Source: Juglans regia
Lineage: Eukaryota > Streptophyta > Magnoliopsida > Fagales > Juglandaceae
Length of the DNA: 64,000 nucleotides
Direction: 5' to 3'
Assembly (NCBI RefSeq): GCF_001411555.2
Contig: NC_049912.1
Span: forward strand, 22,887,722-22,951,721
The notes beneath the pieces are model-generated. The model saw only the letters and a list, made by a program, of their open reading frames with translations, made no database searches and was not told the origin of the DNA. Position numbers and translations under genes: made by a program. Shown here piece after piece: positions 1 through 12,800 of the stretch; position 1 is the first letter of the stretch; each line of letters opens with the position of its first letter.

Positions 1-335
1 CAAAATCTGAACCCATGTAAAGGCTTACAAAAATAGATGACAACACTGATCAATTTTGTCTCAGTTCAAAATTAATGGGAACAATTTTGGTTGGGGTGTT
101 CCTACTTTGCTGCTTAAGCTACAACTAATGATGGTGCCCAATTGACCTCACCAAACTTCAGGCTGAATTATGGTTAGGCTCGTTTTAAACAACATTTTCC
201 TTAGTAGTTGGAGGAACTGCATGGTTTTGAACCATCCATATGAAGTCTAGTGAACATACTAAAAAGATTAGCCAAGGAAAAAACACCACAGAGATTGATT
301 ATTACTTCATACATGAAAAGAAGAGTAGTACATAC
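1..335. other. NRPB8 intron 3 (partial)
   Basis: Sequence left of the exon 3 donor (GTATGT on the minus strand at 335). I searched it for the RPB8 C-terminal exon and found none; no other gene or repeat was recognised. Confidence 0.6.
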
Positions 336-2158
336 GCTTTTGTTCCACGTCCTGAACCATCGGCAATTCTATAAAGCTTGCCATACATTACATAATCAAA
401 TCTGTCTGCAAGCGACTGCCGATTGCCCTGGGAAAAGATTAACATTCATTATTAGGATTAGGGCCCTGATGACTTGAAAATGCCACAACCAACAATCAAT
501 TTTGGGAGAGGATGCAACAAAAGATTGTGGATATTGCCCTATTATCAGTGTAAGATAGAAGTACGATTTATAATGGCTCATTACCATGGAAACTACATGA
601 AATTGAAGAAACTAAAAAATGCACACCTCACCTATAGCATCTATATACAAATTACAGAGATCATCACAGCATAATTAAGAGTCATATTCAAAAGGCCCAG
701 GTTTAAAGCTAATAATTCAAAAAAAGAGCTCCAATTAAATTTAGAACTAACTCTTCATGCGGGCAATAAACATAAACAGATATCTGATCTATAATTAATG
801 CTGTAACTTCATCATAATCCAAACTTTTGAGGCTACACGAGGAATATCATTACCGGAGTATAATAGCCAGTATCAGGTGTTCCATCCAGATTTAGTGTTG
901 GAGCTAGTACCATCGCAAACTTATCACCTTCCTTCAGCATAAAGTCCTTTGTAACCATCACATCTAGGTGCATGAACATGTCGAACTTCTCACTTTTTGC
1001 TTCAACCCGGATAACTACAGAAGCACATTGATGAAATTGTGAATGTAAAATGCCAACACGTGTGTATATCTTGAAAAAATCCAAACAGTCTTCTGATCGC
1101 AATGAATCCACTTAGCTTGACTAAAAACAGTATATTCCTATCTCATGTAGAGTATAGCATAAACTAGCCTGCAAAAAACTACTAAGAAAGTGCCAAAGTG
1201 AACTTTACTGCAATGTAAGACCCTTACATTCAAAGGCTAATGGATCAACACGCAAAAGAATCTACAAAATCTTATGAGTGAGCAGAAAGGAAACTACTTC
1301 ATATTTCGCAAACTCTAAGGTGGTAACAGTTAAGTGAAACTTAGTTCTAAAGCTCTTAATAGAAACACAATATCTTCATACCACAACTGCATTTAAAGAC
1401 ATATCCAGTTGAAAAAACTCAGTTCAACTCCATTATTAATACGGAAAGAGATGATAAACCAAAACCATTACATGCAAATTTTTTTTTGATAAGTACCATT
1501 ACATGCAAATTTTTATTCATAATTTAGTAGTGTTTTCGACACAGATTTGTATTTCCAGCAGGATGATTAATTTGAATTTCAATTAGGTTATGGTACTAAA
1601 TATCACAATGCATAGTGCAGCCATAGGCCTGCAGTTCCAGTGATTTTCTTTACTAAAAAAACCCACCTGAAATTCGTAACTTCCTGAACCCCCATATTCT
1701 TTAAGTTCATAATTTAGTTCTACGTAAACAAAACTCTCTTAAGAGAAACAGATACCATTGCAAAATTATGGCTACATTTGTTATACAGCTAAAAAAAAGA
1801 TTTCAGGACAACTAATAACATGAGCAAAAGAGGCTAGAACTTCACAATTGTTTTAGAGGCAGAAAAATGACCCAGACAACTTCGCTAATGTAGAAATACT
1901 CGCTTTTAAGATAATTATGGAGTAGAAGATCGAGAGACATCACTACACTCTTTCACATACTATGAGCCTTAGAAGCAGATTTTCTTAGCAGAGGCAATAC
2001 TTTTCTTATAATGGCTACATTCAACGGCACAATTTTTTCTAACTTTTACCATTGTATGGACTTTAATCTTATTTTCAAACTCAAGATTGGTGATTAGATA
2101 CCAGATAATCTCAAAATCCCAAGATGACAAAGCCATAAACTATAATCAAAATTGAAGA

Positions 2159-2203
<45 letters not shown>

Positions 2204-2336
2204 ACATTAAACTGAAAGTATGTAGTGAAATAGCAATGAGCATATCTAGAAAGAGATATATACCTTTATCAAACTTTTTACCATCTGGGTTAAGACGCTC
2301 AACCCTAAAAATATCTTCGAAAAGAAACTCAACCAT
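336..2336 (-). CDS. NRPB8: RNA polymerase subunit RPB8 (NRPB8), 5' part
   Basis: Shared small subunit of nuclear RNA polymerases (OB-fold RPB8 family), acting in the nucleus. Three exons are readable on the minus strand: 2264-2336 (start context [20 protein letters not shown]), 854-1014 ([19 protein letters not shown] ... [14 protein letters not shown]) and 336-427 ([20 protein letters not shown] ... GRGTKA). All junctions are GT-AG and phases agree: 73 nt, then 161 nt, then 92 nt ending two bases into a codon. The start was chosen because family proteins begin just before the FEDIF motif; the frame stays open upstream but matches nothing known. The conserved C-terminus (family pattern YISFGG...DQRLFLLMRK) is not found at 1-335, so the remaining exon or exons lie left of the window. 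Intron 1 (1015-2263) carries a GA microsatellite. The segment between HLDV and DKF differs from the Arabidopsis protein as I recall it. A partial gene is the likeliest reading; a pseudogene cannot be excluded without the 3' end. Confidence 0.88.
2162..2198. repeat. (GA)n microsatellite in NRPB8 intron 1
   Basis: Run of about 18 GA units close to the intron 1 donor. A second, shorter GA run lies at about 2708-2728, upstream of the gene start. Length polymorphism is likely. Confidence 0.95.
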
Positions 2337-2508
2337 TCTCACTAGCAAGTAACTTCGACCGTCAACACCAGATTCACAACTATTACAAAATATATAAAGA
2401 AAGAAAAAAAGAATCAGAATTAGGGTATAACACATGAATTCTTGAAAGAAGGGGCATCATAAGTTAGCCACGACGTATTCTTAGGTTACAATTGGTTAGG
2501 AATTTATT

Positions 2509-2617
2509 TTTTCCACGGGCTTTTTGGGTCATTTTGGGCAAGGTGTTTTCTTGTGTACATTCAGTGTACTTGGTTTTTCCTTTTGATATATATAATTTTT
2601 TACTTATAAAAAAAAAT
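2509..2617 (+). mobile_element. LINE 3'-tail insertion upstream of NRPB8
   Basis: 109-bp insert ending in the L1 3' tail seen elsewhere in the window (a 'GTGTACTTGG' motif, then TTACTTATAAAAAAAA). It is bounded by a perfect 18-bp target duplication, AATTGGTTAGGAATTTAT, at 2491-2508 and 2618-2635. Only the 3' end of the element was inserted (severe 5' truncation). It sits about 170 bp upstream of the NRPB8 start codon, so it lies in the leader or promoter. Confidence 0.85.
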
Positions 2618-3116
2618 AATTGGTTAGGAATTTATACAAGTATCGCGAGCTGGGAAGGGCAGGCAACCAAAAAGAATAAAGAACAGAAGATATAAACGGG
2701 GTGAGCGAGAGAGAGAGAGAGAGAGAGAGTACTACTCAGAGTCCCGTGCAGAGATGAGAGCTGCGACTAGGGGTGTAACCGGTCCGATCTGGTTTTAGAC
2801 AAAATCTAGGACCGAACCGGTATGTACCGGTTTTGCATTTTCAAAAACTGATTATGCACCGGTTACCCCCCTAAACCGGTACTTCCGGTTCCCGTCCAGT
2901 TCGGTCCGGTTTTAATAAAATGCAAATTTGTAAAAAAATTCTGTTCATTTAAAAAAAAAAAAACTGTTTTAAAAACATCTGTTTTATACTTTTATTCCAA
3001 AATCTGATCGGTACAAAAAACTCAGAAGATTGCAATATAAATGACAAGAAAAGAATTGCAATATAAATGCATGATCAGTACAAAAAGTCAAATCTTATAT
3101 ATCATATGTTGTCTAA

Positions 3117-3125
<9 letters not shown>

Positions 3126-3155
<30 letters not shown>
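3126..3155. repeat. (TA)n microsatellite
   Basis: Short AT dinucleotide run inside the GGTCCGG-rich element. Confidence 0.85.
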
Positions 3156-3157
<2 letters not shown>

Positions 3158-3686
3158 CAAGCTGCAGGTTTTAATTGTTAGGGGAATACCCAACTTGGGA
3201 AATGGCTGTTTGCCTGGCCCTAGCTAATTTGTGCATGCAGGGTTAGAGCCCCCAAGTCAAACAACTTACCCCCCACCCCCCAAGTTGTCCATCTCTCGTG
3301 ACTTCAATGGATATTTTTCAGAACCATATTCATATATTTTTGTTAGGTTTCAGCGTCTACTTACTTTTCTGGTGTACTGTAGATTTGAAACGTATTTGAT
3401 AGAATACGGTTTCTACTAAAAATGACACAAGTGGCATTTAGCGAGCTGTCTATTTCCATCTCAAGTTGGCAACTTGCCTCATTCATGGCTTTGGGTGTGT
3501 TATTTGCAATCAACAGCTCAACAGTTTAATGCCTTTTTCATGTTCAACAACAGAAATAAATTCATAAATAAATAACTGTCAAGAGTCACCATCTCTGTTT
3601 CGAAGGGCTACCATGCAAACTACATCGGATTAAAACAAACATTTATAAAAAGTTGCATCAAAGTTCATGAAAAACAACTAACACTT

Positions 3687-3691
<5 letters not shown>

Positions 3692-3727
<36 letters not shown>
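3692..3727. repeat. (AC)n microsatellite
   Basis: About 18 AC units inside the GGTCCGG-rich element. Confidence 0.95.
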
Positions 3728-3731
<4 letters not shown>

Positions 3732-4299
3732 TATACAGATACTACAGATCACTAGCTATATAAAAATTCTGATTATGGTATGAGATACACACATCCGAGA
3801 TTGTTCCAAAGCTTGTTCATATGATTCATACCAGATTTCAAAGTAATTTCAAATAACTTAAATAAGTGAAATGAAAAAAAAAATTAGTGTGAAAAATTAC
3901 AGTCGAAGACAGAGACGTGAGAGAGGGGCTGCCGGCTGCGTGAGAGATTGGAAGAGAGACAGAGAGGGCACCGCAGCGCTGAGAGAGGGGCCGAGGGGCT
4001 GTGTGTGCAACGAGAACGGCTCGAGAGGTGAGGCCGTGAAGGGAGGTGCAACGGCGAGAGAGCGGGTCTGTGTTTCTGAGGGGGCGACGGCGAGATGTGC
4101 ACAGTGCAACGGCGTGGGCCGTGGCCGCGTGAGAGGGCAGAGAGACAGCGAGGCAGAGAGGCAGAGAGGCAGAGTGACGAAGAGAGGGACTGGCCTAGGG
4201 TTTTTTCAATTGGGAATTTGGGATACCGGAGAAGAAACGGCGCCGTTTCCTAATACAATAATGTATTTATCAAAATTAGTACTAAAAGTCTAATATTAC

Positions 4300-4800
4300 A
4301 GTGGTAATATACTATAGTCTAATATATTATATAATAGTATTAATATCAGACTATTAGTATAGCTATATATTAGTATTAGTTATAGTGATTTAGTATAACT
4401 ATATTTAGTATAACTATAGTCTATATTAGACTATTAATATTGGAATAACAATATTAATATATTATATTAACTATATAATATATTAGATTATCTAATAGTA
4501 TTAATATTAGACTATTATTATATTTATATATTAGTATTAATTATAGTGATTTAGTATAACTATATTTAGTATAAGTATAACTATAGTCTATATTAGACTA
4601 TTAATATTATAATAACTATATATTAGTATTAGTCATAGCTATATAATATATTAGGCTATATAATAGTATTAATATTAGACTATTAGTATGGTTATATATT
4701 AGTATTAGTTATAGTGATTTAGTATAAATATATTTAGTATAAATATAACTATAGTCTATATTAGACTATTAGTATTAGAATAACTATATATTAGTATTTG
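4300..4800. repeat. TA-rich tandem array, ~165-bp unit
   Basis: Three recognisable units, each containing TTAGTATTA(G/A)TTATAGTGA, then TTTAGTATAA, then ATAGTCTATATTAGACTAT. The first motif recurs near 4371, 4532 and 4700, giving periods of about 161 and 168 bp. More degenerate copies continue toward 5100. Confidence 0.8.
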
Positions 4801-5691
4801 TATTTGTTATAGTGAGTTTAATTTATTATAACTAAATTATTGATAGACTATAGTGATAGTATTAGTATACTAATACTAAATTACTAATCATTATCATAGT
4901 ATTAGTATTACTGTATCATTATTTGATATGTAATTATTTAGTATAGTGATTTATATACTAATTGATATATAGACTTAAAGTATATTACTAATAGTAATAT
5001 AGTATTAGACTATTAGTATTAGGCCATAAAAGGAAATTGTAATTAATATACATTATATACTAATTTAGTAATGTATATTAGTATTACTAATTCACTAATG
5101 TATTATGTACTTATCAAAAAGAATATATTAAGAATTTATTAGGCCATACAAATTTGGTAATGATATTTGAGTTGTTTTTTTTGTTGGTAAATAATATTTT
5201 AGTGATCTTATTTACAACTTTGGTATATTATAAATATCAAATATTTTGATATTTAGGATTTGTTTTTCAATTTTAAACTGATTTTAAGTGATAAAAAAAA
5301 TATTGATGTAATTTATTAATTTTAGTTTGAAGTTTTACAATTTCAATTTATTTTTAAATTAATTTATGATAAAATGTTATTAATATATATATTTTATGTT
5401 TAAAGCATATGATCAATTAAATTTTTATGTTTAAGATTAAACTTTTATTTTATAAATTATAATAATATTATCTTATATATAATTATAATTTATATTATTA
5501 TATATTATATATAATATTTTAAAAAATAATTTAAAATACATATTAAATGGAATCGGTCCGGGCCTAAAAAACCCAGAACCGAACCGGACCGGTTCTGGCC
5601 AGTTTTTTCATTACGGAAATCAGTTCCGGACCAAACTAGTTTGATAGGCTCGGGCCGATTTTTCGGATTTTTTTTACACCAGTGGCGGCAA

Positions 5692-5884
5692 CAACGAAAG
5701 GTGCTCTGGCATGTGCTCGGTGTCGTGGAGAATGGCGGTGGTAGCAATAGGGTAGAGGGCATTTTAGTCCTTAAAAGGTAATCACAGATTCCCAACAATA
5801 ATACACTGATTAAATACTAGAGAACTTTATGTAATTTTAACGTGGGATTTATCCAAAATCACTACGGACAATGGAAATTGGTAT

Positions 5885-5916
<32 letters not shown>

Positions 5917-6862
5917 TTTAAAAGGACTTTAGATTTTCCAATTTTAAATTGTAAACATTTCACAATTTTAATGTACATAATGTAGTAAAAAGTGTTGAAT
6001 TGAAGCTAAGTGGCAACAACTATGGAGATTGCAAAAGAGGATGATCGTTCATGAGGAGAACGTGCAAAGTATAATTAAGAAGAAAATTGTGCAGAGTGAG
6101 GAGCCTTTTTAGTCCTTTCTTTTTTTGTGTATTTTAAGGAGGTGAATTTGTAGTCCAGGTCTTGCTGTTTGTCGAACCTCCCTCCCCTCCTCCCCTACGT
6201 GAGTCGGCCATTCTTCGTCCAACGCTCCCCTCCCTGCTCTTCACAATGCTCAGAAATGGATAACGATATCTTGCCATGTTATGTGCGTGTGTTCTGCTGC
6301 TTGTGCTCTTGCTGCCTCTGCGATTGACACCAAGGGTGAACTCTCACAGAAAGAGTTTCGACAATGGCTGTCTTAGTTGCTCGTTTTCCTCCCATCAATG
6401 CTGTTTTACAAGAGATCTTTTACTCTCAAACAACTGAACGAACACAACCTTCCAACGGCCAAGATGCATTTAGCTGTGGCCTGTGAGACTGCCATTACCA
6501 ATACACCAGAAAAATCTAATCTTGAATGGGATTCCCCAAACAGTCAGTTTGGCTGAGGCAGCCAACCGAGCAGTTATATAATCAAGAACAAAAATATACC
6601 CATTCTGTAGATACAGCTGGGAGTTCACCATTTACCAGGAACAAAAACAGTCAGCTGGGCTACACTCCCGAAATAGAAAAAATTTATACAAGCATTTTTT
6701 TCCTTTTTCTTTTTATCCTCGTGTCAAAGTAAATCTACAAAAGAAACGCCCAAAAATACAGACATCATAAACCACAATACAATATGAGCAAATTGACTGG
6801 CTTCCCTTACTGAAGTAAGAAAAGAATAAAATTCCAAACTGGCGAATACCCGAAATCCCTTT
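5692..6862. other. Spacer between the GGTCCGG element and the TBC gene 3' end
   Basis: Contains a TA-rich run (about 5880-5930) and a moderately GC-rich stretch at 6170-6480 with a short open frame from 6364. I recognise no protein or RNA gene. The part next to 6862 is probably 3' UTR of the minus-strand TBC gene; no clear poly(A) signal was seen. Confidence 0.5.
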
Positions 6863-9800
6863 CTAATTAGCTAAGTGGCTGGGAGAGTTATTGAACATAC
6901 TGTGCCACATGAATGCTCTTGAAAGCACCATCTCAAGTTCTGGGTGAGTCCAGTTTTGTGTTGGAAGGTGTTGAAGGAACATCACTAATTCTTGGAAATC
7001 AAGCTTCTGAAGCTTATCTGACCACTGAAGATAAGGTAACAGCTCATGTCAATTACTCGACATATAATTATCACCATTGCATTGGAGTGTAAAATCATCT
7101 AGTCACCATCCAGAGATTATCAGGAGAAAAAGGCACAACTTAATGGATTATCATAAAATGTTATTAGGACCATACAGAGATAGCCTTTCATGTTCACCGG
7201 GACGTGAAGACGTTACTGAAAGTGTTAAAGGAAATTCTAAAACGCCTTCAACAATGAGGACAGTGGTTCAAGACTTTCATATATCTTTTGAGAAGTTTCA
7301 TATCGCATTTACCAGGAAAAAAATTGAGCAGCTGATCCTATGGCTGGTATAGAACTAAGGATATGCTGCTATCAAATCAGTTTTAGGATGGCAGATTTGC
7401 TTTAAAAAATAGGTACTTTAAAGAGACGATATTATTCTGCCAAGAACCAAGGTTTTATTACAAGGCATATTGTTCTTTTACTACCCCAAAAAAATGAAAA
7501 AGATAAGGTGCATGGAATAGGAATAAAAGTGCAGCAATACACTGATCATGATCTATACAACAGCTTAGGCCAGAATATTTAGCATATGAGCTAGCCAATG
7601 AAAACCAGTGTTCCCTTGGCCATAACAGGTTCAATCACCAGCCATACAGTAAAGCATCCACAGCCTTAGGTGTACTGAATATGACTTAATTCCTAAATGG
7701 GAATTAGAGAAAAACCCTCTGGAGGCCACTGAAACTAGGAATGTCTGACAGGAATTTGCTTGATAAAACATGAAATATTTCTCTCCAAAGGACCCCTTGG
7801 GATTGGCTCAAGTAGTTAGGGCCTTCATTTTGGGGGTATGCTCCCACCAAGTACAAGGTTCAAGCCCTTGGGTGTAAACGATTTGTAGAGTCCACATCCC
7901 ATCTTTGAAAAGCTGATGATCATTTACCTAATCCATGTGATGTGGGTGCGTTATATAGGTCTAGGGTTTAACTGGTAGAAGGCATGTTGCATTTGCACGA
8001 TTTCTGGGATTTCTCATCATCAAAATTTCTCTCTCCATGTATCAGCATATTACAAGTAAAGGTACTCATGAGTTAGCACTAAAGCCAGGGTTGTTCTGGC
8101 TTTAGAATTCCTAAGTGGAATGCATACCATGTCCAAATGAGGAGCTCACAAAAAATACAGTACAAAGACAGGTTCAAAAGTGGCACTTGAATGGTACGCA
8201 AGATATTTTAGACTACACTTAATCCCAATGCACAATGATGTGAAAACATTTGCTTTTTCATAAAATCAAAGTTGCGAAACATGCCAGCCTTTGTATTTTT
8301 GTTAATAACCAAAAAGCAGTAAAAAGACACAATGACATTGACAGTTACCAAAATCAAGAGCTCATCTCAGCGAAAAAAGAAAGAATGCCATCTCACCGTT
8401 AAAAGAAAACTGGCAAATATGTACACAAGGAAATCTGGCAATGCATCTCCTTCCGCAAGATATGTGTCCCACAGGCGAGTGACAAGATGGAAAGGTATCT
8501 AACAAATAGAAGCTCACATTAGCTTTGCATAAAAGATAAAAGCTCCAGGTCATGGCCAAATATATGCCGCAAATGCATTATGCTTAATTCATCTGCTAAA
8601 GAAAATTTGTAGCATGTTACAATGGAAGAGATTACAGCAATTCATATATACACTAAGCATTGGTAGGAGGAGCAAACCTCACGTATTAGAAGACAGTTGA
8701 ACCAGCGGAAAGCAAATTGAAGAAATTCCAGACCTTGCTCCTCCATGTGTCTTGAAACAGGTTCTAGCACAGTTTTAAAAAGTGATCTCATCAGTAGGAC
8801 CCAGAATATAGTATTTAGAATTCTGGACAGCTATAAATATAAAAAAAATTAAGAAACAAGAAGGATTAGATATAGTAAGATGATAGAAATATAGACACAT
8901 TTCATGCATCAATGAAATGGATACCCTTAGATGTACAAGTTGGTACTGCAATTCAATGGAAGATGCTTCACCAACCACGCCAACAAAAAGATATCGAAGC
9001 ACAAGAAAGCTATTCACTAAAGAAGTTGAAAAGTTCCTCTCCCATGAAAGCACTTGAAGCAACTAGGAGTCTAGGAGAAATATGCTCTGATTTTCTTCAA
9101 AACTAAAGTTCCTACATAGTAATGGTCTTTATCAGACATTGCTAACTCAAGTCTCTATATGACATCAGTTTCTAATTATGCCACAGTTTAATTAACTCAG
9201 TTTTCCCTTTTTAATACGCCAGTTTTTCGTTTTGCAATTACTCTAATTAAGGCCGCATATCATCCTACAGCAGCAGACGCATCCCCTTACTGAAGTTCAA
9301 ATTTGAACTTTTAAAACAAGCAAAATGCTTAAAAACCCCATTTCCATTATTCTGGCAACGGGTAACTTTGTATGCCAAAACATAAAGAAACAGGCTTCAG
9401 AGAATTTGAACTTTATATAATGCTAACCTATTGGCAGACACTGTGTGTCCTGGCTTTTTTCTTTAAGAGGGAAAATAAAAGGAAATTGGGAAAGAATGGT
9501 GATAGGGAAAAGAGAGAAGCAGAGAAGGAAAATAAAAGAATAACCTAAAAGATGGGAGAGAAGAGAGGGAAGTGGTTAGGGCAGTTTAAACCGTAGATGG
9601 CATCATGTAATATCAACTATAAAAAAAAAAATTCCCAATAAAATTCTGAATTATAAAAGAATACAGAAAACTACACAAACTTGAATTTTCTCAATATATA
9701 AATAAGCGGTTGTATTCAAGTAGGGTGGTACACTATGGTAAATACAAATGGTTTGGGACCCATCTAGGAAATGGATGTTAAGGCATATGTTCTGCACTCA

Positions 9801-12800
9801 TGACAGCCTCTTTCCCTTGGAAGCTAGAGAAATAAGGCTAATAAGCTCCCCCTAGTGTGAATTGCTTCATTTTGACAATAACTTTAGGGAAGATTTCTTT
9901 TTTCTTTATATCGATAAAATTAAAATATTGATCATAAGAATAGGCAAAAGTCCAAGTATACAAGACATATACAAAAGCCTTGCATAAGCGTGCTAGTTCA
10001 GTGATACAAGAAATTCATGGAAACTCATTCCATTGAAATCAATTACAACTGACCAATGAGTAAAGCATTGAAAACCAATTTCTTAAGCTCTTCCATTGAT
10101 TGCTCTCGATCTTCAAAGCTCCTGTCATTCCTTCCCTCCAACTGCACCACCATAAGCATATTGAGACCATCTTCCATATTGCTGCAATATGAAGGTTACC
10201 CTGAAGGCCTCTCCAAGAAGCTAAGAGATTTATCACCCTTCTCGGCATCACCAAGTAAGTCCCACCCTAGTGAAGAAGTCATTCCACAAGATCGTGGCAA
10301 CCTCACAATGAAGTTATAAATGATCAACTGACTTCCCACACGTTTTGCACATGCAACACCACTCGATGACAATGAATCGACGTTTCCTTAAATTGTCAAG
10401 TGTGAGTATCTTTCCCAGTGAAGTTGTCCATACAAAGAAGGGTGCCTTTGTCTTCCAAATACTCTTCCATGGGTATGGGTTTGTTGTATGTGTGTTCATG
10501 GCTTGATAGAAGGAGCGGACGGTGAACTTCCCTTTCTTGGAGTGACGCCAGAAAATCTTATCTTCAACTTCCCTCCTCATGCGAGTGGAATATATGAGAT
10601 TATAAAAATCCGATATTGTGTCGACTTCTCGATCATATTGAGGAGCACCATTTAATGTAACCAAAAGGTCCGTAATCGAGGCTTCTTTCATTCTTGTTAT
10701 ACCATAGACTTCTGGATAAGCTTCCTTGAGTGTCCTGTTGCCACACCATATGTCATGCCAACATTTGATCTTGAGTCCGTCACCCACCTCAAACCGGGTA
10801 TTTCTAGAGTAGGCATCCCATCCTCTTCTTATGTGCTTCCAAAGCCCACGCCGTATGCCCCACTTACCTCATTTGAACACCAACCTCCCCCATGCTTCAC
10901 CGTACTTCGATTCTATTATATTTCTCCACAAGGTACCCCATTTTTAATGGTATCTTCACAACTATTTATCCAACAAAGCGTTGTTAAAAACCTGCAAATT
11001 CCTAATACCCAGACCTCCTTCTGAGATGGGGGAGCATATTGTGGCCCATTTTACCAAATGAAACTTAAACTCATCATACATCACCTTGGGCCACCTTGGT
11101 AGGAAGCGGGAATAATGATAAGAAATTATTTGACCACAAAATGTACAAAAGCCCCTGTTTTTTAAGATGTAAACATGCCTTTGTTGGAGACTGAAAACTT
11201 CCAAGGGTTTGGCTTAATAGAAAACTTCCCACGAATTTCTAAAGTTGGCTTTGTGCAAATGGGCCACCTTGGTAGGCAAATGTACAAGACCATTCAAAAA
11301 GTTTTGTGCAAAATTTGGAGAACAAAAACTTCCCAAGAGTTTGGCTTATTAGAAATATGAATTAGTTACTGCCATCTAAATAAAAAAATATGGATAGTTG
11401 AGCACCAAAGGATTTTTAGGTTTGCTCTATATGTGCTGCACATACAAAAGTGGGAATGATTGAGACTTCCAATTCAACCCAAAACAAACACAAGAATACA
11501 TAGGCAAATCACAAAAACAAGTATGGAATTAATGTATAATGGTGTAAGGCAGTTCATTTAATGCAAATAAAGGGGTTCTAGAGTAAGAAACTAGAGGCTA
11601 AAAGAAAGGAGTTACCATCAATCCGCCTAACCAATTCCTTCAGTTTAAACACCAGCCTTTGGATTCCTGGTTGAGCAAATGTGTAATGGTCTTGCATCCC
11701 ATCAAGCAAGTTCGATAGACACCAATAGCAATCGGCCTCCATGTTAGAGATTTTTTCAGGAGATAAATTAGAGATTGACCAGCCATCCATGCCCCCTTCC
11801 AAGTATTCTGACAAGAAAACAACTAGAAAGGGAGTAGCTAAATCATTTATTCCCTGAACATATCCACTTGCAGGATGCCGAATGGCCCTGGAAAGAAATC
11901 AGAAAACATAGAAAAGAGACAGACCAATTAATACTATGACAACACAAGGAAAATACTCCAATGAGGACATTTTGACAACCATATTCTACTTGTTGACCAG
12001 TTTTTCTTTTTTTCCTTCCCTAAGGAAATGAACAAAAAAATAATGAGTGGCGGACATGGAGTGTGGATTTTTTTTTGGGGCACGGGGGGGAACCATTGAC
12101 CATTAATAGTTTGGGGAAAATAAACTTGACTATCTCAAACTATCAATTTTAGCAATCGCCCCTTGAACTACCAAAAAAATTACAATGCACCCCCTCCCTA
12201 AAACAGTTGAAGCATATACCCTAATAGTTTATATTAATCATGAAAAGAATAACTAAAAAAGGATAGATGAGGCATGCAGTACGTGTAGGCGTTCTGTCAT
12301 AAATCTGAACAACAGATTATAGGGAGCGCTTATTCATCACTATATCTAAGAGAGCTTTGTCGCAATGTCTCTGCCATCATCCACATTTACACTTTTCAAA
12401 GGTCAATATTGAGTGTTCAAATCAGATGGAAGATCACCCAAGAGCCAAAAAAACCTCCTGATCAGCGGATCCTACACCTCTAATATATCACAAAATTTTC
12501 CTTTATATATATATATGTGTGTGTGTATGTACATTTGTATGTACAGATAACAGAAAACAGTTTTTTCATGCACCCACTAGGGTAGGAGATCCTTTGTCAC
12601 ACCATAACCCTATAAGTATACAGTGGAAAAATCGCATAAATGAGATAAACTTTATACTGCAGTAGGAAGGAGCATCACAAACAAAGCACAGGCTATGAGC
12701 AAGTCAAATTCAAAGCAAATCCAGAGAGTCAAAGGTGTGAATGTAGTAACATATACCAAGGTTCACATTGAAAGACTGGATCTGGAACTGAAGAAAAATG

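Larger units (their letters stand above)
2768..5691. mobile_element. GGTCCGG-rich non-autonomous DNA element (~2.9 kb)
   Basis: Both ends are rich in ACCGGT/GGTCCGG/GAACCGG words in inverted orientation: left 2768-2925, right about 5548-5691. The ends read TAGGGGTGTAACCGG and, on the other strand, TGGTGTAAAAAAAATCCG. Inside lie TA and AC microsatellites, a GC-rich purine-biased block (3880-4200), a 16-bp perfect palindrome GAAACGGCGCCGTTTC (4234-4249) and a TA-rich tandem array. No transposase coding is visible. The GGTGTAA ends resemble hAT-type non-autonomous elements, but I could not find a convincing 8-bp target duplication (GCTGCGAC versus GTGGCGGC match at only five positions). The superfamily is therefore tentative. 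Confidence 0.55.

Noticed and set aside
2337..2435. Upstream extension of the NRPB8 first exon frame (MCYTLILILFFFLYIF...)
   Set aside because: Low-complexity hydrophobic translation with no counterpart in RPB8; family proteins start at the [10 protein letters not shown] position.
2162..3727. Microsatellite runs considered as a CRISPR-like or regulatory array
   Set aside because: They are plain dinucleotide repeats in a plant nuclear genome; no spacer-repeat structure.
3871..4293. 140-codon Arg/Gly-rich open frame in the GGTCCGG element
   Set aside because: Simple-sequence composition (GAGAG/GGCAG-type purine bias) with overlapping open frames on the other strand and no domain; explained by nucleotide bias.
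7800..7870. tRNA gene suggested by the A and B boxes
   Set aside because: The segment does not form a full tRNA cloverleaf or anticodon arm; the boxes belong to a tRNA-derived SINE head.
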